A stretch of DNA of 64,000 bases from Desulfococcaceae bacterium (GTDB lineage: Bacteria > Desulfobacterota > Desulfobacteria > Desulfobacterales > Desulfosalsimonadaceae), in NCBI GenBank assembly GCA_030145385.1, contig JAQYVU010000003.1:88739-152738 (forward strand), in the 5' to 3' direction. The notes beneath the pieces are model-generated. The model worked only from the letters and a program-made list of their open reading frames with translations. It made no database searches and was not told the DNA's origin. Below are positions 12,401 through 18,172 of the stretch, one piece after another (the stretch's first letter is position 1; every line of letters begins with the position of its first letter). The position numbers and the translations under genes are program-made.

Positions 12401-13951
12401 ACATTAAATTTTGGTGCTGCCGGTGAACTGTACCTGGGGGAAGTATCCTGGAGCGGATATGAACCGGTCTCAAAGATTTTTTCATTTAACCAGCAGCAGT
12501 TAGCGGAGGGAATCAATACAATCAAGGTCGAAAGTCTGAAAACAGATGACGCGTTTGGCGTTGATTCCTTTGACCTGACCTATCAGCGGTTATATATCGC
12601 TTCAGAAGACAGCCTGCATTTTCATTCCGGGGAAAATGATGTGATTGCCGTGGGAGGGTTTACAGGGTCGGATATTTTTCTTTTTGACCTGACGAATCCG
12701 AACCGCCCGAAACGAGTCTCAAATGCGGCCATCGATACTGTCAATAATCTGGTGACATTGATGCCGGATACCTCTGAAACACCGTATCTGGCGCTTCGAC
12801 TTTCAGCGGCCAAAGTGCCGGCATCAGAAGATATTATAGCAGATGAACCGTCTGATCTCAAGAACGATGCCAATGCTGCCGCTTACCTGATTATTACGGC
12901 AGATGAACTTTCAGCAGGTGCAATGGCTCTGGAAGCATACCGCATGGATAAATTTGCCGGATCAACAAAAGTGGTAAAATTATCGGATATTTTTGATGAG
13001 TTTTCTCACGGGATATATGACCCGTACGCAATTAAAAAATTTATAGTCCATGCGAAGAATAACTGGGCCAAACCGCCGCAGTATGTGGTTCTTGTGGGGC
13101 ATGGTACATATAATTACAAGCGATATCTGGAGAAGTTTAATACGGAATACTTTGGTAACCCCTTTTATGATACGATTAATTTATTGCCGGTGATCATGAC
13201 CAGTACACCGTTTGGTAAATATGCTTCGGATAATTTATACGGGGATGTAAATGGGGACGGCATGCTGGATCTTGCCATTGGCCGGATTCCGGCAAAAACG
13301 GATGCTGAGGTTTTGGCATATGTCATAAAATTAAAGTCCTATGAGAAAGGATTGGATCCAGGAAATAATCATGTGATGATGCTTGCAGATAATCCGGACC
13401 CGGGCCCGTTTAATAATTTTCCTGCGGACAGTGATGATGTGATAGCGCAGTTTTTAGGAGATTATTCATTTGGAACCATATACTATCCCGGTAAAACAAA
13501 AGATGAAATGAACAGTGCGTTTGCTGCCGGTGTAAAGGATGGTGCCTGGCTGGTCAATTATATTGGCCATGGCGGGTATGATGTGATGTCGAATTTTTAT
13601 GAAAACAGCTATGTGGGGTCGCTGGAAAATACTCAGTATCCGATTTATGTGGCCCTGACATGCCTGGCAGGTGATTTTTCATTTCCCTTATTCGACTCGC
13701 TCAGTGAGACATTGGTACTAAAGAGCAATGGTGGTATGATTGCCGCGTGTTCTCCCACAGGCCTTTCAGTTAACAGTGAAGCTGTGAAAATGAATAAAAA
13801 GTTGTTTGAGGCCTTTTTTGAAGAACAGGACATGGGCGGCGCTGTCAAACGCGCGATTGCGCTTTATAAGGCGGATGGAGATTTGCCGTTTCCGTATATG
13901 ATTGATGTGTATAATCTTCTGGGTGATCCGGCGCTGGAAATTAAACAATAA
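3449..13951 (+). CDS. Giant SdrD-B-like repeat protein with C-terminal gingipain-type (C25) peptidase
   Basis: Secreted protein of about 3500 residues. The Sec signal peptide ends near residue 59 (GPAWA-ALSV). DUF11-like domains sit near 430 and 820. SdrD-B/carboxypeptidase-regulatory-like domains begin near 657, 1163, 1339, 1460, 1554, 1673, 1790, 1912, 2064 and 2216, with the recurring pattern IGDxVxxDxDxDGxxDxGE. A GEVED domain (GEVEDYQW) ends near 2555, followed by an FN3-like segment. A dockerin-like segment (GDLNGDGVVDNQD) lies near 2824-2890. The C25 peptidase domain spans about 3144-3500, with the putative catalytic His3374 in YIGHGG and Cys3405 in ALTCLAGD, 31 residues apart as expected for the gingipain dyad. 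No T9SS sorting domain follows. The start may be TTG 3449 or ATG 3461; neither has a strong ribosome site. The stop is 25 bp upstream of the PqqD-like gene, suggesting co-transcription with the peptide cluster. Repeats probably form a stalk displaying the protease; its substrate is unknown. Confidence 0.85.
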   Translation: MNSKMINQSRKGSVPFSVVASLCATMVHSSKKNSQLTRLVCLAIFVFMGLTIWTGPAWAALSVEIVNGYNLVVDSNVTAPPTYAPKSAYIGARICNTGDTAIDDVVAYVGDYIDGSNDTPGYFPVLDSAAQSAAWDTAHPHIVDTGKYSLTIEADETGAADGTRYIGTLEPGECRMQYWLFSYPQCVNVDADGDGVYESNSDDPPCEVSITGGIKPEDDLVLDYDVWATTSTSGVSTAVETRDFTMRNEISASANKIWPNTDSKVPNEYLEAIESVIGWGTLGPDGQPLSTGNPIYPGQRVITTQGIWYDLGNVVHGFDNDNDLIVDQNAWLQPVGDPGLFDADCFRMVRNYGIVIVKLKSGGEALIPFEDQLYFMNLPDNTGVVGLVYYQFIATDEGCSADMTPYQEAASGYDNEKFSSDYGLGLQLYSGSFGTALSLTKTDGRASANAGDTLTYTITATNDSGVHLGAPDLGVPLVFEDFIPTGTTYVPGSADDSPDTNLIEPTGTGSYTQGYTDRDDNLDECTINYEVPLGGSSYEIFYFSTAAATWDETDITWSDTEPPTPSDVKGIRWMLITDINLDGSHDGDDCVAPNGTYDDGSIETSLPAGMSTTINFQVTVNSNGGPIICNTTGLGFGEASSAVEAEDCTLVTGDNTLSGTVFKDDGGGDGGAGIYGNGTQENGIEAGIGDASDGVKVTLYYDLNGDGEYDSGDIQYDFATADTNGDYSFTNLPDGPFLVVAKKYDGSPAPGDSTDNAVNDFNAGWGNTTSDPNLPTTTDQGILKMSEDSTTVTLSVNIDLDNSDSTPQAISNVNFGFAPPLELTKGISGNPDIDGDVKADNPIDEGDVFDYSITLANRLPSVGVQGPTGCEYTIWSTSGSTGLNPKDFATPENAYDSSSPNRTTASALVSGGGLRWMLFDDFAMSQRPGNISKVEGLFFGYFDTTLTDDFLDMEIRYPGETDVTATISTAQIESYVGEPSLDINNAISWDISTLKPGGTGVVGDWASDFSDFESTDLYINPSKTASADQKTFYLDAAGLRVTMDVDCAAGESTTLSPVPLQDTYDTTRFEFISADPAPTLVNTSTGVIQWDDVGPILPGTSTTVIVTMRALDVDGTITGTCSGTPDGCNFARTDYGTMNVYYADGRQANDDNDNIAVDIVGKAEIRGTAWNDTSNDGWPDNDGEAGLPFVAVSLYACVQADGSTLETGSAKKTCEEMTNGNFWGTIATTTTDANGDYEFLGLDSGYYIVEVGDTDSAPASGPGGNSSPFSGTQTAEPDDDQSITSADADAPNQTTFNNTWGDPGVDFEDNQGNLNLNFLNGVTEETVNGVDFGYYIPTATIYGNVWHDVDGDTVTDGGDNGLPGFTVKLYDDTDADGDPDGAAVDTVTTGANGNYFFSGLSAGDYVVVVTPPTLLSQVWEETVENTGGTTSLNNQIPVTGLSAGEFSGSHNFGYTLDKTAIIGDTVYIDFDADGIQDATEDPIANITVWLYNDEDRDGTIDTGVDALIATDVTDVNGNYLFEGLGRGSYVVVVDTNDTDFPTNTFETADPDTNAASIGDLIFLDADGDGNLDAGEEGIPNVVVLLYEDTNGNGILDTAADQIIGANATDVNGNYLFTALNAGDYFVDVDETSLPASDLSITTTDPAATLISLSDRTISTSVLTADAGYSPSSGYAIGNRVWSDANGDGVQDAGEAGISDVDISITGTGCAPCNATTDESGYWIVTGLTNLAVYSVVVDTEDVSSTFAITTPGGDTQSKTISTADDMSADFGFRYDGDGDGVADEDAGDPTGAITGNVFLDSDGDETLDSGEEMIGVTVNLFDSDGNLIATTLTDASGTYTFTGVPIGQYAVQSVDATGTQYSTIFLAAGEAFTDLDVIYNALSLNLPDSQSSVSVGGVYANLMQDFGYQRFLGAIGDTIYLDVNANADQDLGEPGLDGVSVYLYLWDDLDSDGVVDDADGELTLEATAVTTADNPLTAEDESGKYLFSNLDEPPTGQYYVVQVNTASLPGTGFTLIGDPDTDGVPCTDSSAPDGCDSLQVVDGYSAGINYLGADFGYQIDGADYAAIGDYVWIDTDADGVIDSGEAGIRYITVYFDADNDGSLDWTDGNGNGTWDSGEGEQWVETDTNGYYVFTELADGTYNYLKVDTNDSDWPSGLPTIPVYEVRSDNDGSLDSSANVVISGGNVTSIVDGDGDTTDTCMACNLDIDFGYRYSGTNTLSGTICLDDPSLNGYCGSTATTYSGVDSAGGEAPLAGITASFYQWTDTDNDNQAWAVDGTLDSGDSFTFLGSTSSDANGDYSYDNLPDDVIVVFSVSETYSLDLTTTNGNTSVEGDGLNSYQLYEGTTIYDFATVTIFGRQALKDLDLDADNNIKDLDFAFEGLISYDFGDLPDSGATDYNATLLTSGGARHVVAGSSIYLGTAAAGDGVSTENDGRDSSDASADSNDDGVTLFSSNWNTSGYASVTVEASADGWVAGWMDFNGDGDFSDAEERIVNQAVTAGDNLVSFSVPDIAGGTYQFNARFRIYPEEPVLVSYTGTALNSSLQPTTGEVEDYQWTAVVTYASVASFTSYESNGNVILEWETSTQIGTLGFHVVRLEAEGKTVQVTDHPVPALVFPNGGVYQCIDRSAESGGTYTYQLVELEASGRKRTYGPYTVSVGTRSKALDQEAYASLFRDGYSRQPREMFSQQSQPVAVMEASTEQLTADAWKVSRAASGFNVASRTLMAAEPQESLAGVREVKIKITDAGLYKVDAGALATALNVFEDDVLDVIAKGQLRLSSLGKPVAYFPAEDNSSIYFYGQSRPSIYTDSNVYWLKLIPGSEKGDLNGDGVVDNQDFVICMDILTGKPGQDLRADYETSGADVSGNARVDMAEAAYIQDVLLGIMGSVTGNTPSEAGEGKSFASTVHFEKEVYFKTDLPVDVEDFWFWEKYTLGVPDYGSWPEYYPDFNPFQIDVGEVMPGSSHIAELTVHFHGFSNHPHQAKVTLNFGAAGELYLGEVSWSGYEPVSKIFSFNQQQLAEGINTIKVESLKTDDAFGVDSFDLTYQRLYIASEDSLHFHSGENDVIAVGGFTGSDIFLFDLTNPNRPKRVSNAAIDTVNNLVTLMPDTSETPYLALRLSAAKVPASEDIIADEPSDLKNDANAAAYLIITADELSAGAMALEAYRMDKFAGSTKVVKLSDIFDEFSHGIYDPYAIKKFIVHAKNNWAKPPQYVVLVGHGTYNYKRYLEKFNTEYFGNPFYDTINLLPVIMTSTPFGKYASDNLYGDVNGDGMLDLAIGRIPAKTDAEVLAYVIKLKSYEKGLDPGNNHVMMLADNPDPGPFNNFPADSDDVIAQFLGDYSFGTIYYPGKTKDEMNSAFAAGVKDGAWLVNYIGHGGYDVMSNFYENSYVGSLENTQYPIYVALTCLAGDFSFPLFDSLSETLVLKSNGGMIAACSPTGLSVNSEAVKMNKKLFEAFFEEQDMGGAVKRAIALYKADGDLPFPYMIDVYNLLGDPALEIKQ

Positions 13952-13976
13952 TAAAATATGGGTTGTTTTATAAAAT

Positions 13977-14279
13977 ATGGAAGAATTAATGATCTCCACT
14001 GAGCATGTTTTTAAAAAAAATGAAGACGTTGTTACCCGGAAGATTGCTGACCAGTTGATTCTGGTGCCGATTAAAGGGAATGTCGCAGATATGCAGCGAC
14101 TGTTTATGTTGAATCCGGTGGCAGAATTTATCTGGCAACAACTGGATGGTAAATGTTCCGTTGCAGTAATTTGTGAGCAAATTGCAAATGGCTTTATTGT
14201 TGATCAGCAAAACGCTGAAAAAGATGCGTTTGAATTTATCGGACAATTGATAGATTTTCAGTTAATCAATGAGGTCTGA
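13977..14279 (+). CDS. PqqD-like peptide chaperone (RRE protein)
   Basis: A 100-residue protein with the PqqD fold pattern: a beta-rich N-terminus (DQLILVPIKGNVADMQRLFMLN), then NPVAEFIWQQLDG, then helices with a C-terminal IGQLIDFQLI. PqqD-like proteins bind the leader of a ribosomal peptide and present it to a radical SAM enzyme. The next gene, two bases away, is a SPASM radical SAM protein, and a candidate precursor follows, so this is the expected recognition element. ATG 13989 (residue 5) has a closer GGAAGA and may be the true start. Family call is firm; the peptide partner is inferred from position. Confidence 0.85.
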   Translation: MEELMISTEHVFKKNEDVVTRKIADQLILVPIKGNVADMQRLFMLNPVAEFIWQQLDGKCSVAVICEQIANGFIVDQQNAEKDAFEFIGQLIDFQLINEV

Positions 14280-14281
14280 TT

Positions 14282-15379
14282 ATGGAAGGCCTATGTCAAA
14301 CACAGCAGGATGTTGACCTTTCGTATCTTGCTTTTGCTCGAAGAGTTTTAAAGGAAAGAATCCCCATAAGCGGTGATATTGAAATTACGAGACAGTGTAA
14401 CTTTAATTGCATTCATTGCTATTTAGGGGAAGCATCGAAACGCCAGGAATCATCTGCTGATGAATTAACCACGCAACAATGGATCAATATTATTGATGAA
14501 TTGGCTTTGGCCGGGTGCCTTTATCTGCTCATTACAGGAGGAGATCCCCTGCTCAGAAAAGACTTTGAGGTGATTTATGTTCATGCAAAAAAGAAAGGAC
14601 TCATTGTTACTGTTTTTACCAATGGCTCCTTAATATCAGGGGCAATTATTGAACTCTTCAAGGAATATCCGCCCTACAGTGTTGAAATAACTTTGTACGG
14701 CGCATCTGAAAGCACCTATCAGGCCGTTACCGGCCGATCGGGGATGTATGAAAGATGCCTGTCAAGTATTGAAGCATTGATTAGCGCAGGGATTCAGACA
14801 ATGCTTAAAATGATTCTGATGACTGAAAACCAGCATGAATTTGAATCCATTCAAAAACTGGCTGAAGATTTTGGGGCCAAATTTCGTTTTGACGGCATGA
14901 TTTTTCCCTGCCTGAATGGCGATCCCGGGCCGATTGCATATCGTGTTCCTCCTGAAAAAGTCGCGGAACTCAACTTGTCTTCTGAAAAGCTTATTGACGA
15001 TTGGGAGCAGACAAAAGAACGGATGAAGCATATTCCAGCTTCAGACTCGTTATATTCTTGCGGGGCGGGTGTTACTAATTTCCACATTGATTTTTTCGGA
15101 CTGCTGAAACCCTGTATTCTGGCGACAGACGTTACGCATAACCTGTTAAACGGATCATTTAATGATGGATGGCATCATATCATACCAAAAATCAAGAAAA
15201 AGAAAAATCCCCTTGAATTTGAGTGTAAAAATTGTGAAAGTCAACTATATTGCGGATTTTGTCCGGCTTTTTTCCGGCTTGAGACAGGATCCGAAACCGA
15301 AGTGTCAGAATATCTCTGTCATATTGGCAAAATAATGAATGAAAAGATTCGTGAAAAAAAAGTAGCAGGAGCAAGCTGA
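14282..15379 (+). CDS. Radical SAM/SPASM peptide-modifying enzyme
   Basis: A 365-residue radical SAM protein. The SAM-binding cluster motif is C39-X3-C43-X2-C46 (TRQCNFNCIHCYLGE), followed by the GGDPLL motif. The C-terminal SPASM region starts at Cys260 as C-X12-G-X4-C and continues C-X2-C-X5-C-X2-C-X18-C, enough cysteines for two auxiliary Fe-S clusters; the third pair is CX2C where the usual pattern is CX3C. SPASM enzymes paired with PqqD-like proteins typically install thioether or carbon-carbon links in peptides. It sits between the PqqD-like gene (2-bp gap) and the small Cys-containing peptide gene (1-bp gap), so that peptide is the likely substrate. The exact chemistry cannot be read from sequence. 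Confidence 0.9.
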   Translation: MEGLCQTQQDVDLSYLAFARRVLKERIPISGDIEITRQCNFNCIHCYLGEASKRQESSADELTTQQWINIIDELALAGCLYLLITGGDPLLRKDFEVIYVHAKKKGLIVTVFTNGSLISGAIIELFKEYPPYSVEITLYGASESTYQAVTGRSGMYERCLSSIEALISAGIQTMLKMILMTENQHEFESIQKLAEDFGAKFRFDGMIFPCLNGDPGPIAYRVPPEKVAELNLSSEKLIDDWEQTKERMKHIPASDSLYSCGAGVTNFHIDFFGLLKPCILATDVTHNLLNGSFNDGWHHIIPKIKKKKNPLEFECKNCESQLYCGFCPAFFRLETGSETEVSEYLCHIGKIMNEKIREKKVAGAS

Positions 15380-15380
15380 C

Positions 15381-15575
15381 ATGTCTGAATCGATTGAAAA
15401 AGAAAAACAGCCTTATAAAAAACCGAGTATTACAGTCGTCGATCTGGCGGCTGATGAAGTGCTTGCGGTCGGTTGCAAGACTGGTAGTTCCGGGCCACCC
15501 GGGAAAAATCCGTCCCCAATTCCTCCGAACAGCTGTATGGGGCCGCTAACTCCCTGCGTGAGCCAGGGGTCATAA
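15381..15575 (+). CDS. Putative RiPP precursor peptide
   Basis: A 64-residue peptide encoded one base after the radical SAM gene, with AGGAG about ten bases before the ATG. The N-terminal half is charged and contains YKKPSI near residues 12-17, matching the Y-x-x-P-x-(L/I) pattern that PqqD-like recognition proteins bind in lasso-peptide leaders. It continues DLAADEVLAVGC. From Cys32 on it is Gly/Pro/Ser/Asn-rich with Cys32, Cys52 and Cys59 and repeated Pro (GPPGKNPSPIPPNSC). This leader/core split is typical of a modified peptide. Leader cleavage could fall near AVG-C32, but that is a guess. No lasso cyclase, lanthipeptide synthase or exporter is encoded nearby. I do not recognise the family. 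Confidence 0.75.
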   Translation: MSESIEKEKQPYKKPSITVVDLAADEVLAVGCKTGSSGPPGKNPSPIPPNSCMGPLTPCVSQGS

Positions 15576-15593
15576 TTTTTTAGTTGGTACATC

Positions 15594-16505
15594 ATGGAAT
15601 ATCTTTTCCCCATAGCTGGGATTCAATTCAAAGTTAATGCAAAAAAAAAATTATTGCCGGCATCATCATTACATTATGATATCAGTCGGCAATTTTTTTT
15701 TAAAAATGATGCCAAAGACCCCATTGATTTCATTGATGTTTATTTGACAGATAAAGCCGCACCTCATACTGATCGGTTTGATCGAATCTTTGACAGTCAA
15801 AGTTCATGGGCAATTTATGCTCTTCAAGAGGATTTTTACATAACCGATCAATATCCGCCATATAATTCACCTGTCTGGGTTGCCCGGGTTCATACCAAAG
15901 AGAATCAGATAACTTTATACTGTTCCAGCCAGATCATAGATCAGCACAAAAAACAGCTTAAGTTTAACCCGTTCACCTACCCGTTGGATCAGATTCTGTT
16001 GATGAATTATCTGGCAGATCGTGAGGGGAGTATTTTTCACGCTGCCGGTTGGGTATATAATGATCAGGGAGTTGTTTTTGCAGGTAAATCCGGTGCAGGG
16101 AAAAGTACGATTTCCAACCAGCTTCATAAATTGAATCCGGGGATGATATTAAGTGACGATCGTATTGCGATTAGAAAAATCGGGGATTCTTTTTTAATGT
16201 ACGGTACCCCGTGGCCGGGTGAGGGCAGATTCGCGGTAAATCAGTCGGCCCCGTTGAAGGCGCTGTTCTTTTTAGAGAAAGGGGAAAAAAATCAAATTGC
16301 CGCCTTGACATCATCCGATGCTTTAGCAAGGCTCTTTCCAGTGATGTCCATTCCCTGGTATGACAGGGGTAAAGTGACAAAGATGATGGTCTTTTGTGAA
16401 TCATTACTGGCAGGAATACCGATGTATGAATTGACCGTTCGTGCGGATGAAACTGCCGCTGATTTTGTTAAAGACTTTATGGATGGGGAAAAACCAATTG
16501 CCTGA
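15594..16505 (+). CDS. HPr kinase/phosphorylase-like P-loop protein
   Basis: A 303-residue protein whose C-terminal half has a Walker A motif GKSGAGKST (residues 164-172) followed by ILSDDR, the arrangement of HPr kinase C-terminal domains. The N-terminal half is unlike the HPr-binding domain of classical HprK and there is no PTS gene near. Stand-alone HPrK-like proteins occur in lasso and related RiPP clusters, where some phosphorylate the peptide; a kinase acting on the 15381 peptide is a reasonable inference (it has Ser and Thr in the core). The gene starts 18 bp after the peptide and its 3' end overlaps the S26 peptidase frame, so it belongs to the same operon. Confidence 0.75.
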   Translation: MEYLFPIAGIQFKVNAKKKLLPASSLHYDISRQFFFKNDAKDPIDFIDVYLTDKAAPHTDRFDRIFDSQSSWAIYALQEDFYITDQYPPYNSPVWVARVHTKENQITLYCSSQIIDQHKKQLKFNPFTYPLDQILLMNYLADREGSIFHAAGWVYNDQGVVFAGKSGAGKSTISNQLHKLNPGMILSDDRIAIRKIGDSFLMYGTPWPGEGRFAVNQSAPLKALFFLEKGEKNQIAALTSSDALARLFPVMSIPWYDRGKVTKMMVFCESLLAGIPMYELTVRADETAADFVKDFMDGEKPIA

Positions 16506-16980
16506 TGACGGACAAATTATTCATGCCGGCGGGAATTTTGGAAAAGATAAGCTTTTTTCAGGCATGCTTAAAGACGGGTATGATCTTCGGCTGCAGGTGA
16601 CAGGATCCAGTATGTCGCCTTTCATAAAAACAGGCAGCTATGTTACCCTTTCCAGGGATCCGGTTTCAAAATTAAAAATCGGGGATGTTGTTTTTTGTGG
16701 CTGTGATGACGGGTCATTTAAATTACATCGGCTGATTCAGATTAAAAATAAAAGGCTGATTACCAAAGGAGATGCCCTCTCGTCAAATGATGCCCCGTTT
16801 AAAAAAACAGATTATCAGGGTAGGGTGATCCGTGTTGAATATCAATGTTCTCAGACTGTTAGAAGCCGAAACCTGGAATTGCGTTCCGCCCGGATGACAA
16901 ATTACCTGATTGCCGTTTACTACCGTTTAAAATTGTTCCTAATATGTAAATATATCAGTTTGAAATCTGAAACAGCATAG
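16441..16980 (+). CDS. S24/S26-family signal peptidase, His-type
   Basis: Small serine peptidase. GSSMSP carries the putative nucleophile Ser57 (numbered from GTG 16441). KIGDVVFC and the KLHRLI segment, with His96 where bacterial SPase I has Lys, match the archaeal/Sec11/SipW-type Ser-His enzymes; TKGDALSSND follows as in the family. ATG 16483 is an alternative start inside the overlap with the upstream gene, giving Ser43. The GTG start overlaps the kinase by 65 bp. A C-terminal hydrophobic stretch (YYRLKLFLICKYI) may associate it with the membrane. Position after PqqD, radical SAM, precursor and kinase genes suggests it matures the peptide, though a host secretion role is possible. Confidence 0.8.
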   Translation: MRMKLPLILLKTLWMGKNQLPDDGQIIHAGGNFGKDKLFSGMLKDGYDLRLQVTGSSMSPFIKTGSYVTLSRDPVSKLKIGDVVFCGCDDGSFKLHRLIQIKNKRLITKGDALSSNDAPFKKTDYQGRVIRVEYQCSQTVRSRNLELRSARMTNYLIAVYYRLKLFLICKYISLKSETA

Positions 16981-17145
16981 CCATTTGTACCGCGACGTCT
17001 TAACTCTTTATATTTAAAGTTTAATCTTGAAAGTTTTTCCATCCCCCGGATTTTTTTCTGACCCGTCTGTTTTGAAACTGATAATATAATTTACAATTTT
17101 TTATGATCAGACTTTACTCGGTCATTAAATATTCCCCGGTTTTAT

Positions 17146-17199
17146 TGACATGCCTTAAATCCTGTATTATTTATCCTGTTTGAACATTAAACAAACAGG
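17146..17199 (+). promoter_or_regulatory. Promoter/operator region of the fur-feo operon
   Basis: TTGACA at about 17146-17151 is followed by an AT-rich -10-like TATTTA about 17 bases on. Immediately downstream, arms CCTGTTTG (17175-17182) and CAAACAGG (17192-17199) form a perfect 8-bp dyad with a 9-base spacer, ending 13 bases before the ATG at 17212. The dyad could be an operator overlapping the transcript start or a leader hairpin. A loose Fur-box-like GATAATATAATTTACAAT lies near 17082 but is a poor match. Confidence 0.45.
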
Positions 17200-17211
17200 C
17201 TGAATAAATAT

Positions 17212-17889
17212 ATGAGAGAGATCCATTCACACGAGCGCCAGCAGTTTGAAAAACTGTTTAAGCAGGAAAAAATTGACCGGTTTGACGACCGGTTCAAGAT
17301 GCTGGAAGTTTTTCTGCAGACCGAACAGCATGTTACGGTCAATTCTCTATGGCTGATATTAAAAGATAAAAAGATTTCTTTAGCCAGTGAATTTATCGAA
17401 GAAACCCTTGAACTCATGTGCCGGTTCGGATTCGCACAGAAAAACAGATTTGATGATGGTATTGTTCATTATGAACACCGGCATTTGGGACAGCATCATG
17501 ATCACATGATCTGCACCAAATGCGGCAAAATTATTGAATTTAAAAATGACCAGCTCGAACAGCTTCAGTCTCAGGTGGTATCGGGTTTCGGTTTTCATAT
17601 GCTTCAGCACCGGATGGAAATTTATGGAATTTGTGCGGATTGTTTAAAATCCCGGGAACAGCAGATGCCGTTAATATCTGCCAGGCAGGGAGAACAGGTC
17701 ATTATTAAAAATCTTGTCGGCGGGAATAAAGCCCGTATGCGCCTTTTAAGCATGGGCTTGCGCGTTGGTGATGAGCTTGAGGTGATCACCAACAACGGTC
17801 AGGGGCAATTGGTGGTTGCGGTTGGTTTTCAGCGCTATGTGCTGGGTCGGGGAATGTCCCAGAAAGTTATTGTGGGGCCGAAGGAATAA
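17212..17889 (+). CDS. Fur-family regulator fused to a FeoA domain
   Basis: A 225-residue fusion. Residues about 1-148 are a Fur-type repressor: winged helix, then HHDHMICTKCGKIIEF and a C-terminal CADC, the paired cysteines of a structural zinc site and the His-rich regulatory metal region. Residues about 152-225 are a FeoA/SH3-like domain (ARQGEQVIIKNLVGG..RRLLSMGLRVGDELEVI type pattern). A stand-alone feoA and feoB follow on the same strand. The fusion joins iron sensing and a transporter-associated domain in one polypeptide. It probably represses this operon when iron is replete; the FeoA part might let it sense or bind FeoB. Confidence 0.88.
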   Translation: MREIHSHERQQFEKLFKQEKIDRFDDRFKMLEVFLQTEQHVTVNSLWLILKDKKISLASEFIEETLELMCRFGFAQKNRFDDGIVHYEHRHLGQHHDHMICTKCGKIIEFKNDQLEQLQSQVVSGFGFHMLQHRMEIYGICADCLKSREQQMPLISARQGEQVIIKNLVGGNKARMRLLSMGLRVGDELEVITNNGQGQLVVAVGFQRYVLGRGMSQKVIVGPKE

Positions 17890-17930
17890 CTAATAATTAA
17901 TCCTGTCTTTATGACAGAAGAAGGATATAC

Positions 17931-18158
17931 ATGCGTTTGGATGAGATGAAAGAAGGTCAGCACGGTCGGATTTTAAGAATCGGCGGTGAAACCCGGCTGA
18001 GGCGGCGGATACTTGAAATGGGTCTGACAAAAGGTTCCGAGATATATATTGAAAAATATGCTCCTTTAAAAGACCCTCTGGAATTGAGCGTGCGAGGATG
18101 CCATGTGTCCTTAAGGGTGAAGGAAGCTGCGGAAATAGATGTTGAGGCATTAAAATAG
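17931..18158 (+). CDS. feoA: Ferrous iron transport protein A
   Basis: A 75-residue SH3-like FeoA protein (MKEGQHGRILRIGG..LRRRILEMGLTKGSEIYIE). It is cytoplasmic and thought to stimulate FeoB by contacting its G domain. It has an AGAAGGA ribosome site, lies 41 bp after the Fur-FeoA fusion and 14 bp before feoB, so it is the middle gene of the iron operon. The upstream fusion carries a second FeoA copy, so this operon encodes two FeoA domains. Confidence 0.9.
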   Translation: MRLDEMKEGQHGRILRIGGETRLRRRILEMGLTKGSEIYIEKYAPLKDPLELSVRGCHVSLRVKEAAEIDVEALK

Positions 18159-18172
18159 AGCAGGACAGAATA

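Noticed and set aside
3449..13951. SdrD-B repeats as DNA-level tandem repeats or a mobile element
   Set aside because: Similarity is at the protein level; repeat units are diverged and of unequal length.
13977..16980. Lasso-peptide biosynthetic cluster
   Set aside because: The leader YxxP motif and HPrK-like gene fit, but no lasso cyclase or B2 transglutaminase-like protease is encoded; a radical SAM enzyme is present instead.
17082..17100. Fur box ahead of the feo operon
   Set aside because: Only the first half resembles the GATAAT repeat; too weak to call as a feature.
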